Shown here in pieces: positions 1 to 11,088 of a stretch of DNA of 64,000 nt (positions are counted from its first letter, which is position 1; each line of letters starts with the position of its first letter). The position numbers and the translations under genes were made by a program. The stretch is from the NCBI GenBank assembly GCA_001599595.1, contig BCHH01000009.1, positions 1,401,774 to 1,465,773 on the forward strand. Reading direction: 5' to 3'. Source of the stretch: Beverwykella pulmonaria (Eukaryota; Ascomycota; Dothideomycetes; Pleosporales; Melanommataceae). The notes beneath the pieces are model-generated. The model worked only from the letters and a program-made list of their open reading frames with translations, had not been told where the DNA came from and ran no database searches.

Positions 1-1252
1 CCACCTCTTCGTCCGCCGTATGGCCACGGTAGATCTCATCTTTTCCCATTTTCGCCGCTGTGTTACCCGGGTCTAATACCGAAGGCTGAAATCTTGATCT
101 CGCCGCAACCTATCTCCATTATATGCACATTCGCTTGCATTGTGAATGTCCAGATGTGCCGGCCAGCAATGCGTTTTCCAAGATGCCAAGCAGACATGTC
201 AGTACCAGAAGAGGAAGGTCGACAGGCGGGGGTTTCTCCATTTAAAATACTGCGGTGAAGATGATTGCGCGAAGCGCGCATATCCGACCGTTGTGGTCGC
301 GGGACGGTTGCGCAGTGCCGATGCGGGGGAGATAGCTTATCGCAAGTAAGCGTTTCGGCAGATATGCTGATGGCTGGGCGAGCTGGTGTGGTAAGGTGAG
401 ATGGACTTCATGAGATAGTGGGAACAGAGCCTCGACGCATGTTACGTCACGAGAATGCATGGCTTCACCAGGCGTCGCATAAACTCGAGTCGGTTTGTGC
501 AGAATATAAAGAATTATAACAACTTTAAAAGTACCACTCTGCTCTTCAACAACAGCATAAGTACACTTTACTGTATGTATTATTTAGAGTATAAATCTTA
601 TGTTGCTTTATTAACGTTCCTCCCTGCGTGGCGGAAGCCCAGCAATGCTTTCCGTCATAATAAAGTCAACAACAATTAAGAAAAGCAGTCAATCTCGGAA
701 TAGAGACCTTAGTCTGTAAGCTTTACCTACTCTTAATGTTTCTTGTAAGCAATTCTAACGGAACCTGTAATACGATATTTCAGTGCCGACGTACAGGATA
801 GCGCCCCCTCGGCCAGCCTCGGATTTCTAGCGACTTTGCGCACCCTACCTTAGAACTTGTCAAGCTTTAGATCAAAATATAAAGATGATATCCCGAGAAC
901 ATTGCCCAGAAGTTTGAGCTTGTTGCGCTTTAGTGGTGGTCTCTTGCCTTCTTCAACACTTTTATGGCTGTACAGAAAAGCCAAAAGCGGATTAGTTACG
1001 TTTAAGGGTGCTGATGTAACTGCAAGCGTGACTCGAGTTGGACCGCGCTTTGGCGAGAAGGCCCGTGCGCACGTGGAGCATAGCACCAGTGACCGCACAG
1101 CCTCAAGCGCGCCCATCAACCGCCAGCTTGCAGCCTGCCCGATGTGTTGAGAGACATGTGCTGCTCTGCGCTTCCTACCTCTTCACGACACCGCGCTTGC
1201 GTCGCCATCGTACTCGACCAGCATTCTCTGCTCAAGGAGAATATGTAGTGAC
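1..1252. other. gene-free stretch upstream of the NLR
   Basis: No convincing gene is visible. Bases 1-49 could be the first codons of a minus-strand gene running off the window (ATG at 49), but 16 codons are too few to judge. The part from about 461 to 765 is the left inverted repeat listed separately. The stretch 490-780 is clearly more AT-rich than its surroundings. The last 400 bases should hold the promoter of the NLR gene. Confidence 0.5.
461..765 (+). repeat. left inverted repeat flanking the NLR gene
   Basis: The reverse complement of this stretch matches 4905-5109 on the other side of the HET/NB-ARC/TPR gene. The best block is 612-710 against 4942-5039, where roughly 80% of bases agree by eye, including the shared core TTCCGCCACGCAGG. 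The outer ends also agree: the ATGCGACGYCTGGTG motif pairs 461-489 with 5082-5109. The left copy has about 85 extra AT-rich bases between these blocks. No clear target-site duplication was found. Confidence 0.7.
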
Positions 1253-4248
1253 ATGATGCGCCTTCTGAAGTCCTTACCAGGCGGCGACTTCGAGCTGACC
1301 TCTTTTAACGACGACGACCCTCCTCCGTATGCCATTCTATCGCACACTTGGACTGAAGGGCAAGAAGTCACTTACAGTGAGCTGCTGGCTGGTACAAGCA
1401 GGGACAAGACTGGCTACGCCAAAATCCGCTTTTGTGCCGAACGAGCTGCAGCAGACGGTCTCGAGTACTTCTGGGTCGATACCTGCTGCATCAACAAGTC
1501 TACCAGCTATGAGCTGAGTACAGCTATCAACTCTATGTTCCGCTGGTACCAGCGTGCATCCAAGTGCTATGTATACCTATCGGATGTCTTGGTGCCGGAC
1601 GAGGTCACGGATGCCCAGGCCTTTCCGATAGCGTGGGCGGAAGCCTTTTGACGGAGCTGATGGTTCACGCGGGGCTGGACCTTGCAAGAGCTTCTAGCCC
1701 CTGCCAGCGTTGAGTTCTTTTCGGTTAACGGTATGCGGCTGGGTAGTAAGATGTCGTTAGAGCAAGAAATCCACGAGACCACCAAGATCCCTATCCGAGC
1801 GTTAAGAGGAGAAAGATTTACGGAATTCAGCGTTGATGAGCGAATGATGTGGGCGGCTAAACGCACAACGACCTTGAAGGAGGACAGAGTCTATTGTCTG
1901 CTGGGAATCTTTGAGGTATTCTTACCACTTATCTATGGAGAAGGAGAAGCCTATGCGACTCGGCGGCTCAGAGATGAGATACATAGGCAGCAGGAAGGGC
2001 AACAAACAGTAAAACTGCATGACTTGTCCGGTGCGTCTCAGTTCTAACAAAGCAGCATTTCTCTGCACAGGCTATTTGTAGCTGACGATATGTAGTCTGC
2101 TCCTTGTTACCATTTCCAAGAAACGAACGCTTCATCGGACGAGAAGAGCAGCTCCAGGCTCTCGAACAATCCCTTCTTTCGCCTACTACCCACCAGCGCA
2201 TGACGATATATGGACTAGGAGGCTGCGGGAAATCGGCGCTTGCTCTTGAGTTTGCGTATCGCGCGCTGGCAAGACATACTAGACGTCTAGTCTTCTGGGT
2301 GCCTGCAATCAGCCGAGAGAGCTTTGAGCTTGCGTACTGGGATATTGGAATCCGCCTTTGTATACCAGGAGTCACTGATAAGAACGCGGATATCAACAGG
2401 CTTGTTAAGGAGACACTAAGTGCAGGAAGCTTAGGCGAGTGGCTAATGGTTGTTGATAACGCTGATGATCCAACAGTTCTATCAGGTACCATTAATAACA
2501 ATATAGTACCAGCTCGATTAGGCGACTATCTCCCACATAGTAATGGAGGCTCCATCCTATTTACCACTCGGAGTAGGAAGGCGGCTGGAGATTTGACGCC
2601 TAGCAACGTCTTGGAGCTCAAGGATATGAGTAAAGCTGAAGCGAAGCAGCTGCTAGCGCGGCGTATAACAAAGCAAGCGTTGCTCAATAACCAAATGGCT
2701 GTCGACAAACTACTAGACATACTTACATGTCTTCCGCTCGCTATTGTACAGGCATCCGCTTTTATCAACAACAACGACATATTAGTGTCTAAGTACATAT
2801 CATTGTTCCTACATACTAGTACAGAGGTTGAGCTCTTTAGTGAGCATTTTGAAGATCCCAGCAGATACCAAGAGATGGACAGTATAATTGCAAAGACGTG
2901 GCACATCTCCTTTGATTAGATACGTAGGCAAGATCACCTTGCTGCTGAGTTTCTTTCATTTATGGCCTGTATTGACTGTATTAAAATTCCTCAGTCACTG
3001 TTGCCTTGTAGAGGCTCCTTAGTGCAACAAGCTAAAGCGCTTGGAACCCTAACTGGATACGCATTTATAACAGAGCGCCAACAGACAGTGCAAGACGCAG
3101 ACGGAGAGAGGTTCTTTGATATGCACCGCCTAGTCCACATGGCGTCTGTCTGGTGGCTGGACAGACACAGTAAGCGGGCGGCTTGGGCGGGCACAGCTGT
3201 GGCCTGGCTTGAGGAGCTAGTGCCGCACGGCGGACATAAGAGGATGGAAGTATGGACAACGTACCTCCCACATGCAATGCACGCGGCTAGCCTTAATAGC
3301 ACAGTAGACGACACAACCAGGGCTTCGCTTTTTCATCGGGTAGGACGATGTCAATTAAGCCTTGGGCAGTATTCAGCAGCAGAAACAACGCACCAACAAG
3401 CGTTGTTATTAAGAGAAAGGAAACTAGGAAATGAGCATAACCAGACACTTCTAAGCATGAATGAGGTAGGATTAGCCCTTGCCAATCAAGGACGGTACAA
3501 AGATGCAGAATTGATAAACAGGCAGACGCTGGCGCGGACCAAGAAGGTGCTTGGGCCTGAGCATCCAGACACGCTAACGAGCATGAGCAACTTGGCGGGA
3601 GTGCTGGACAGCCAAGGCAAATACGAGGAGGCGGAATCAATGAACAGGCAGACGCTGGCGCGGACCGAGAAGGTGCTTGGGCCTGAGCATCCAGACACGC
3701 TGACGAGCATGAACAACTTGGCGGGAGTGCTGGACAGCCAAGGCAAATACGAGGAGGCGGAATCAATGAACAGGCAGACGCTGGCGCGGAGGGAGAAGGT
3801 GCTTGGGCCTGGGCATCCAGACACGCTGACGAGCATGAGCAACTTAGCGGGAGTGCTGGGGTGCCAAGGCCAATACGAGGAGGCGGAATTGATGAACAGG
3901 CAGACGCTGGCGCGGAGGGAGAAGGTGCTTGGGCCTGGGCATCCAGACACGCTGACGAGCTTGTACTGCCTCGCTCATCTCCTTGCCAAACAGCATCGCG
4001 ACGACGAGTCCCTACCTCTGTATGAAAAAGCCTGCGCTGCGTACCACACTGTCCTTGGGAAGGATCATCCGACTACTCGCGCGTGTCACCAGCATTACGC
4101 CAGAATGCTTGCATCGCAAGAGCAAAGCCGGGTTATTCTTCCTCCTAGGGTACTGGATAGCGGCGTTAGTACGCATGGGCCAAGATCAAAACTGGTACGC
4201 TGTCTAACGAAGATTGGCATTAAACGCTCGAAATTTTCCACGACATGA
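1253..4248 (+). pseudogene. HET/NB-ARC/TPR NOD-like receptor, broken by three stop codons
   Basis: The gene encodes a fungal NLR of the kind used in non-self recognition and programmed cell death. Two adjacent Met codons (1253, 1256) start an N-terminal HET domain with the motifs AILSHTW, WVDTCCI and GWTLQELLAP. An intron fits 2031-2095 (branch CTGAC, TAG end) and brings the NB-ARC domain into frame. That domain has a P-loop GLGGCGKSAL, a Walker B-like LMVVDNADD, FTTRSR and a CLPLAIVQA motif. From about 3360 come tetratricopeptide repeats, of which about 3.6 are near-identical 42-residue units. Three in-frame stops break the frame. TGA at 1649 and TGA at 1658 sit where Arg (CGA) is expected, and TAG at 2917 sits where Gln (CAG) is expected. 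All three are single C-to-T changes. Otherwise frame and motifs are intact, so inactivation is recent or stops are read through. A sequencing artefact is less likely at three sites. Confidence 0.85.
3517..3966 (+). repeat. tandem 126-bp TPR-coding repeats, about 3.6 copies
   Basis: Units start at 3517, 3643, 3769 and 3895, the last being partial. Each encodes a 42-residue TPR unit starting NRQTLAR and containing VLGPEHPDTLTS. The copies differ at only a few bases, while the upstream TPR unit (about 3391-3516) is clearly diverged. Such high internal identity is known for repeat domains of fungal NLRs, where unequal exchange makes units homogeneous and changes copy number. Confidence 0.9.
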
Positions 4249-5555
4249 GAGGATTCTATATGTGTACACTACGTTACTTGACATTGTGCAACTACAATCT
4301 TGCATTTATCCATCTATACTTGCTAGCACGTATTAAGGTTAAGCTCAAGCGAGTCATGCTTCAAACGAGCCTTAGACCGGCGGCCGTACCCGAAACGACT
4401 TTGGCATTGGAGGGCTGACATGTAGAATAATTACAGCTAGCCCGCTTCCGGTGTTTCTGTTGGGAGTATATAGAACGTGATGATCACGTGGTGATGTTGT
4501 GATCATGTGACGATCACATGAGACACTAGCGATGCTTGGCGGCAAAGAGATGATACAACCTCCTGAGCCTCACCTCAGAGAGACACATACACGAATCAAT
4601 ACTTTGCTTAGAACCCACCCATTGTTATTGCAATAGCCCTGTGAGACCAACAGTTTCCGTATTGTTAAGATGTGGGCCCTCGATTGTCCACCCCGCGTGA
4701 TGTAGCAAAGGTCGCTGCTGGAGCGCAACAAACTTACGTGTTCAGGTACTGTGCTCGGGATACAATCTTTCTATACCCATCAACAGCTCGACGGGGTTTA
4801 GATAGGATGCACGAAGTCTCTAGTAGATCCGAGGTTGTCTCGGGTGGCGCTGTCTTATATGTTGACGCTGATTTGTTGTATTACTAGTCAAGCGGATATT
4901 TCCTGGAGAGAATATTACAAGGAGATAGAGTTTAGGAAATCAAGGTGTCTATTCCGAAGTTATCTGCGCTTCTTACTTGTTGTTAACTTTGTTATAAGGG
5001 AAAGCATCGCTGGGTTTCCGCCACGCAGGAGGGACGTTAGTGTGTTGTAGAGATAATATCCCTGAGAAAAGATCATCCAACACGAGTTAATGCGACGTCT
5101 GGTGGCTTTAAAAAAGTCAAGTGGATTGAACAAATCTACGCGAAATATACTCTCCGCGTGCCTTGTTTGCCCTTAATTGCCTACTGTCCTAATTTGGCAA
5201 AATTGCCGTGACCCATTGGTCCAAATGTTTATGCGCATATGATCCGCTCCGGGGTTCCCCCGATACTCATATATGCCCAACCATAATGGACCAGTGGAAG
5301 TCGAGTAAGCAATTGAATTCCACCAACCGAAGAGGGAAGGGCCGAGAAGAGGTTGGAGCGACGTAGGGTGTATAGAGGAGTAATTTGCAAAAGAAGGATG
5401 AGGCGGAAGATTTATGTTTGTGCTAGAGTAGGGATCCAGGATGCGGTGGAAGGTATATAGGCCAACCCGGGGAATGGGAGTTTTTTGTTTCGTTTCCTGG
5501 TTCTGTTTGTGCGACAGTCAATTTTCGAGTTTTTGTCCCTGAGCCTCTCTTCACC
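4249..5555. other. gene-free stretch between NLR and GH16 gene
   Basis: It contains the right inverted repeat and, at 4473-4522, a short palindromic cluster. The cluster has three near copies of GATCAYRTG, at 4482-4490, 4501-4509 and 4512-4520. The last few hundred bases are the likely promoter and 5' leader of the GH16 gene, with a TATAT-type stretch at about 5270. No further coding signal was seen. Confidence 0.5.
4905..5109 (-). repeat. right inverted repeat flanking the NLR gene
   Basis: This is the partner of 461-765 in opposite orientation. Similarity is strongest over 4942-5039 and resumes at the outer end (5082-5109). The two copies bracket a 4.6-kb segment whose only gene is the NLR. 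The arrangement could be diverged terminal inverted repeats of a DNA transposon that carries the NLR, or two separate insertions of one short repeat family. Confidence 0.7.
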
Positions 5556-6420
5556 ATGCGCTCTCTCTCCTTCGCGGCAGCACTGCTGTTCCAGCTTTCC
5601 TCCGCGTCCCCCTTCGAACCTCGCGCTACGACCCTAATCCCATCGACCGTCTTCGACACCACCACCACCTTCGAGCAATACTTCACCTACAACTACCCGT
5701 GGGGTGGCGACACGCATAACGGGGGCGCACGGATGAACAAAGCGCATGTTCAGATCTCGTCCCCCGGCACGCTCACCATAACAGCGCAGCCAGTCAAAGG
5801 CCAGCCACCCGCGACTCACGGCGGCAAACAAATAGCCATAAATTACCTTTCCGGCGCGGTCGGCGCCAAACAGCACTTCACTGTCCCGAAAGGCGGCGGC
5901 CTGGTATTCTCCGGCTCCTTCCAGGCGACGACTACGAAGGGCACGTGGCCCGCTTTCTGGCTGACGGCGGTGAATGGGTGGCCGCCGGAGGTGGATATGG
6001 CGGAGTGGAAGGGTAGCGGGAAGATTAGTTTTAATACATTTAATACGAGTTCGGTGCTGAGTTGGAAAGACGTGACCTATAGCAATCCGGCGCAGTTCCA
6101 CGATATCAAGTGCCAGGTGAAGGACATGAATGGGAAGGATGTGCAAGTAAAATTCTGGATGGATGGGGTGGAGGTTACGACACATTATGGGAAAGACTAC
6201 ACGGAGAAGCCTTTATATCTGTGAGTTTGGAGAAATAGAGAGGTGCTAAGGGAGATGTACTTACTGAGCGGTTAGGGTTATCAATCTGCAGATGGAGGGG
6301 TCGAGTGGGTCTCCGGGTCCTACAACAAGTGAGTATTTTCCTTGGATGAATGGAGCACTGACTAACCCTTGACAAGATACGACATACTCCGTAAAGAACC
6401 TGCTGGTAACGACGCTGTAG
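5556..6420 (+). CDS. secreted GH16-type beta-glucanase-like protein
   Basis: The product is a 253-residue protein of the concanavalin A-like lectin/glucanase fold, glycoside hydrolase family 16. Exons fit 5556-6220, 6276-6328 and 6377-6420. Both introns start GTGAGT. A signal peptide is visible at residues 1-18 (hydrophobic core AAALLFQLSSAS), so the protein should be secreted. The GH16 catalytic signature ExDxxE is present as EVDMAE at residues 145-150, giving the nucleophile and acid/base glutamates. The protein is short for the family and has no GPI or carbohydrate-binding extension. Substrate cannot be told from sequence; cell-wall beta-1,3(4)-glucan is the family norm. It lies just outside the right inverted repeat of the NLR segment. 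Confidence 0.85.
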
Positions 6421-7458
6421 AGAGACGAGAGTCAATGATGCCGACCGACTGGATGTTCATAGCAATGCAAGTTTGTTGTGAAGCTCCTCAATAGGACTTC
6501 GGCGATTCAATGTGCTCGAACTCGATGCTAGGAGAACAACACTTAGCTTCTACCAGTTTATCTTCTATACCAAAGACCCCGCCCTCAAAATTGCTCGGAT
6601 CAAGATATCCGGAAATTTTAACTTTTCGCCTAGATGGTGGGGAAGCCCTGGGGCTGGTTGCCTAATATTGATTCCGTGCACAGAGTATGGGGGCTGCAGA
6701 ACTGCGACCGGCAGAGCTCCATTGTGGTAGCACGTGTATACGTGCTAGCAAGTCTTCGTCGCACTTTGGTTGCATTTCCATGTTTGTAATGGTTCTTCCA
6801 AACAAATGGCTTACTGCAAGAGGTCAGTGCAGGGATAATATTGGGTTCACTGAACTGCGCTGGAACCGACAAGAAATTTTGAACCTCTGAGGTTCAAAAC
6901 GCCCGTCAAACGATGTTTTGTAGGTATAAATCAGCTGATCAATTTGAAGAACGAGCACGAACTCATTGAGGCGTAGTATAAGCTGACACCGCCAAGCACC
7001 AACGCTAACTCGCTTTTGGTAAACGCTGTTACTATGAGCTTGGACAATAACGAAATAGAAGTACTAAATGTTTAAAGAATAGTAGGCTTAGAGCCAAAAC
7101 AGAGAATGCTGGTCACCTCACCAAATATCCAGCAGCAGCTACATTGAACATAGTAAAGTCGTACACTCGAGAATAGGTGAGGGTTGGGATTTCCAGGCGT
7201 ACCGCTCACACCCGATTGGCATGGCTTCCTCAGGGTTCACTGCACTCGACTTCATAGTGGCATCAAATTGCGGCAAAACTAATTTCGGTTTACCCCAGTT
7301 GAGCTGAATGGTACCTGCTAGTGTAATGCGGGACAGATATAAGTATCCAAATATCTCTAACCTTCAGCACAACATCATTCTTCGATTGCCCCCCACCCTC
7401 AAGTTGTGTGACAGGTTCTAACATAACAACCCTTTCAAACTCGATATCAAATCCCGAA
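6421..7458. other. gene-free stretch between GH16 and esterase genes
   Basis: No coding signal was found on either strand. A TATA-like GATATAAGTA at about 7335 lies some 120 bases before the esterase start and may be its core promoter. The rest is moderately AT-rich and shows no repeat. Confidence 0.4.
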
Positions 7459-8675
7459 ATGGATTCTTCCTCGTGGAAGGCGTACGGAAAAATTGATCCG
7501 GAACTTGAAGCGGCAAGTCAAACTGCGCTTGTATCCTCGCGGGGCAATGCTAACGTTAACAGATGCTTCCTCACCTACCCCCGTTTACATCTTTTGCGGA
7601 CATGGGAGGTGCAGACGGAGTACGCAAGATTGTGGTGGAGCAGATTGAGCAGGGGCTCAAGGCTGGTATCTTCAAACCAGCCGACTTCTCCGGCGTAAGC
7701 AAAAAAGAGGTTCAGATTCCTACGCGCGACGGAGCTATGCTTCGCGCTGTGCAATATAGTCCTGAATCAGAAGAGAATGGTCCACTGTTGGTGTACTTTC
7801 ATGGTGGTGGATTTGTGTTCGGCTTTCCGGAGTCTTGGGAAGGGAATTTTGAAATTCTAACGAAGATATTGGGCTTTACTGTCTTGGGAGTGGCTTACCG
7901 GCTGGCTCCGGAGCATGTATTCCCAACTGCCGCGAATGACGCATTCGACTCTTTGAAATGGGTATGTGCATTCTACATGCAAGACAGAGGGCCAGCTAAC
8001 GAAAATCCAATCCCAGGCTGCTGAGAACGCGTCGAAGCTCGGAGCAGACCCGTTGAAGGGGTTCATCGTTTCTGGAACTTCGGCAGGTGCAAATCTTGCC
8101 GCTGGCGCGGCTCGCGAATCTATCGACCAAAATCTATCGCCTCCACTCACGGGTGTGTTTCTAAATGTTCCTAATTTGGTGCATCCAGATACCGTGCCAG
8201 AGAAGTATAAGCCACATTACAAGAGCGAGGAAGAGTTTAAGGATGGCATGATCCTAGACCGAAGGGGCATGGCATTCTTCAATGGTGAGCCTTATTATTG
8301 AGCAAACAACAGCAAATCACTGAGCCTTGGTACAGACTCTTACAAGATCGACCCGAAATCGAAAGTAGGAAGCCCGCTCCTTTGGCCAAAAGGCGGTAAA
8401 CCGCATCCACCGACCTACTTCCAAGCTTGCGGGTGAGTTCGCTTTCTACTGTCAAAAATGCGATAGCTGACAAGAATCCCAGCATGGATCCTTTGAGAGA
8501 CGATGCTCTCATCTACGAGAACATTCTACGTGAAGAAGGCGTCCCGACGCGTTTGGACGTGTATGCGGGGCTTCCTCATGGTAGTCTGGATTTCTTGCCG
8601 ATGCTGTCGCAGTCTAAAAAGGCAGCGGACGACATGAAAATGGGGGTAGAGTGGCTGTTGAATCAAAAGTCTTGA
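7459..8675 (+). CDS. alpha/beta-hydrolase, hormone-sensitive-lipase-family esterase
   Basis: The product is a 342-residue esterase/lipase of the HSL (GDXG) group, probably cytosolic since no signal peptide is seen. Exons fit 7459-7530, 7563-7961, 8017-8284, 8336-8432 and 8483-8675. The oxyanion-hole motif HGGG is at residues 104-107 and the nucleophile Ser179 lies in GTSAG. The likely catalytic Asp281 follows in MDPLRDD and His311 in LPHGS, so the triad is complete. The first intron would be only 32 nt (7531-7562: GTATCC start, GCTAAC branch, CAG end), which is short even for fungi. The alternative is that translation starts at the ATG at 7563. Substrate is unknown; relatives act on short acyl esters and carbamates. 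Confidence 0.85.
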
Positions 8676-8952
8676 ACGGTGATTTGGGGGGTGGGGGTGT
8701 TGATGGGGGCCGTGCACTCACGTGATGGCGCGATTCAATGGATTGGGGATGCGCGAAACCCCAAACAACAATGACATCACCTGGCACGTCACGCCACCTT
8801 TCATCGCCGATCGTCCCGACGCATAAGAAGCCACCATGACCGCGGTTCAGGCCCAATTCATTTTCCCCCTTCATCTTCGTAACCATCTGCAGCTCCTGCA
8901 CATTTGCCACTCCCTTCTGCTCACAGTAATTATCTGAATAATATTGGCGACC

Positions 8953-9834
8953 ATGCCACCAACTCGCGGTGCTATAGTTCGACGTCGTGGACCAGCAAAA
9001 TCTAGCGCTCGCACTGCCCCATATCGTAAACCTTCATCCGATGGTCCCATTTGCCCAAAGCATGGGAAGCCTGGACTGCCAATTGAATTCGTAGATGACG
9101 ATAAGGAGAACACATTTCTGAAGTCCAACAATGCGTCTTCGAAGCGCACTCAGCCAGAGCAGTCCTCGGGCAAAGAGCCCGATCGCTCCCATTTGCCTAG
9201 TAGCTACCGAGATATTCCCCTTGAAGAGATCAGAGGCGAGGTTCCCGTATACGAAAATGTGAGTCTCCTATCTGCAATTTTCGCCCATGATAGACTCACA
9301 AGTCCTGATTTCTCCAGGCAACGGCTATTCGCCGGAAGTTGAACAAACTCCTTGAGTCCAAGTCCAAGATACCTGGATCGAACAAGTCCTGGACGCAGAC
9401 CTCCCTGTCGTCGGAACTCCAGGCCATCGCCCAAAACAGCACGCCCGTGAAGACGTACCAGGGGGTTGGAAACCACGGTCCCAGCGTCCCCTCACTGCGC
9501 CGCTTCCTCAAGAAGAGCGGCGGCATGGGTGGGGGAGATTCCGAGGCGTACTATTTTGGAAATATGTTGCTCGAGAAGCTGAGGATCTGGAATGGCGAGA
9601 AGAAGACCAAGGCCAGAGAAAAGGCTGAGAAGGAGTAAGTGACGTTTTACGCTGATTCTGGCAAAGCGCTGATTGATGGACGATAGATTCCCAAATGGAC
9701 GGGAGCGCTGCGATCCAGAGCACATGTATTACACGTGCATTGTCGGTGAACCGATGCCGCCGTACTCAGAGCTGGCAAATGTGGATCGTGGTGCTGGAAT
9801 AGAGTTTCGTGAACGATATCCCGATGTATTTTAA
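8953..9834 (+). CDS. conserved fungal protein of unknown function, DUF7726-like
   Basis: The product is a 256-residue protein. Exons fit 8953-9258, 9318-9634 and 9687-9834. The N-terminus is basic and low in complexity, with a KEN tripeptide near residue 55. The middle has the pattern ATAIRRKLNKLL followed by SLRRFLKKSGGMGGG and a YYFGNMLLEKLRIW helix. This resembles the helical DUF7726 module (an IRRKI...FQKxxGVSS...FM pattern), a tentative match made from memory. A possible C-terminal metal site is weak (Cys/His in RCDPEH and TC). The start is the ATG preceded by ACC at 8953. It may act in the nucleus given its basic tail, but no function can be assigned. Confidence 0.7.
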
Positions 9835-11088
9835 AGGCCTTACTTGTTGTTAAGTTTCTGTATAATACTAGACGACGAATGCGTACTATTCATCCCACAT
9901 GAGTTATGGCTCGCTAGTCGACCTGAAAGGTCCGCAGAGTGAAGGCGCCCACAAAAAATATACTTGGAAACCTTATCAAGGCTTTAGCTATGCATTGGTA
10001 AGCCATTTATTTCTACATACGCGTCCTCTTCCTGTAGCTCCTAGACGACTATACAAGCTTGTGTCTAGGTTTACATTACTCTCGATAGAAAGGCGCCCCA
10101 CCACCACTAAAGATTACAGCACTAATCCCGCATCCGAGGGATTCGACACTGTTGCTCAAGCTCTAGATCTCTTCCTTCAACGTGGGCGAGTATAGGCGAC
10201 ACTGAGAATTCTGCGTATGTACCACCCGACTATACGATTGTGGGGAAAAAAAGTTGGAAACTGGAGGTGCGAAGTCCGGAAGCACATACAGCTGGTGCAG
10301 TGCAGAAGCTATCCCACATATTCTTTTTTGGGATTGTGGTATGTGCTGCTACTTGTACGCATTGTTTTCTAATAATTGAGCAAATGGTGCATCTACGCAC
10401 TTACCAAAATACTCATCTTCATAGTAGCTGACGAAGAAATAGCAGAGGGAGAAGAGCGACTATCTGTTGTCCGCACGCGCCAGTTCTCCTTCCTCTCAGA
10501 CTTCGACAGTCCTTGGGTCTAGGTAATCATTGCGACGGTGGAGGCATTTGGCAAAGAAAACCCAGGGAAACCAATCGGGCTATAGAGGAAGAACATTGAG
10601 CCTGATTTCAAGGAGCTGGTCGGACGCATGACGAACGTGGATCCAAAGCGGTGGTTGACAGCTCACCATGCCCTGGCGTATCTGTGGTTTGCAGACGTCC
10701 CTTGAACAGGTTAGTTGCGACGTATCTCCCCTCCCCGTCACTTTCAACAGATGAGTGACAAAGTTTTGGCGAGCTGGAAAGCCAGTGGGCCTACAAGGAT
10801 CTGTAGCCGCTAGGAAAACAATTGAGCCGAGAATATGCCTTAGCATGGTACCTTCGCATGGTATAGTAACAATCAGTCCAGATTGAGTATTGTAGAACTT
10901 GGAGGTTGGAACGGGTAAAGATGGGGTAATACCTGACTCGCTAGGCCGAAGCTACAAGGAACCATGCGACCCGCACCCCATTTCCTCTCTATCGGAACGA
11001 ACTGGCCGACAAACCACCATGACTAACGCCGACCTACTGTTTCTCAACTTCGCCATGTCGCTACTCGCTTTTCTTCCGTCTCTTCGGC
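9835..11088. other. stretch holding a decayed kinase, otherwise empty
   Basis: The part 10240-10705 is the kinase relic listed separately. An open frame of 98 codons starts at 9899 (ATG), but it has no recognisable domain, so I do not call it. The last 250 bases are probably the promoter of the Zn2Cys6 gene. Confidence 0.4.
10240..10705 (+). pseudogene. relic of a fungal protein kinase C-lobe
   Basis: Conceptual translation in shifting frames gives pieces of the C-terminal lobe of a fungal protein-kinase-like domain. SPEAHTAGAVQKLSHIFFFG near 10275-10335 corresponds to the WRSPEAH...DIFSFG region of subdomains VIII-IX. LSVVRTRQFSFLSDFDSPWV at about 10461-10519 and VEAFGKENPGKP at 10539-10575 follow. 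DFKELVGRMTNVDPKRWLTA and ALAYLWFADV then lead to the end of the domain at 10705. In-frame stops lie at 10520-10522 (TAG) and 10583-10585 (TAG), and at least one frameshift separates the first block from the rest. No N-lobe with a glycine loop or catalytic HRD/DFG was found upstream. It is a dead fragment. Confidence 0.7.

Noticed and set aside
1..49. Possible 5' end of a minus-strand gene at the left window edge (ATG at 49).
   Set aside because: Only 16 codons are visible and no family is recognisable.
9899..10195. Open frame of 98 codons on the plus strand, upstream of the kinase relic.
   Set aside because: It has no recognisable motif and sits in a decayed region; it may be part of the dead kinase gene but cannot be aligned to one.
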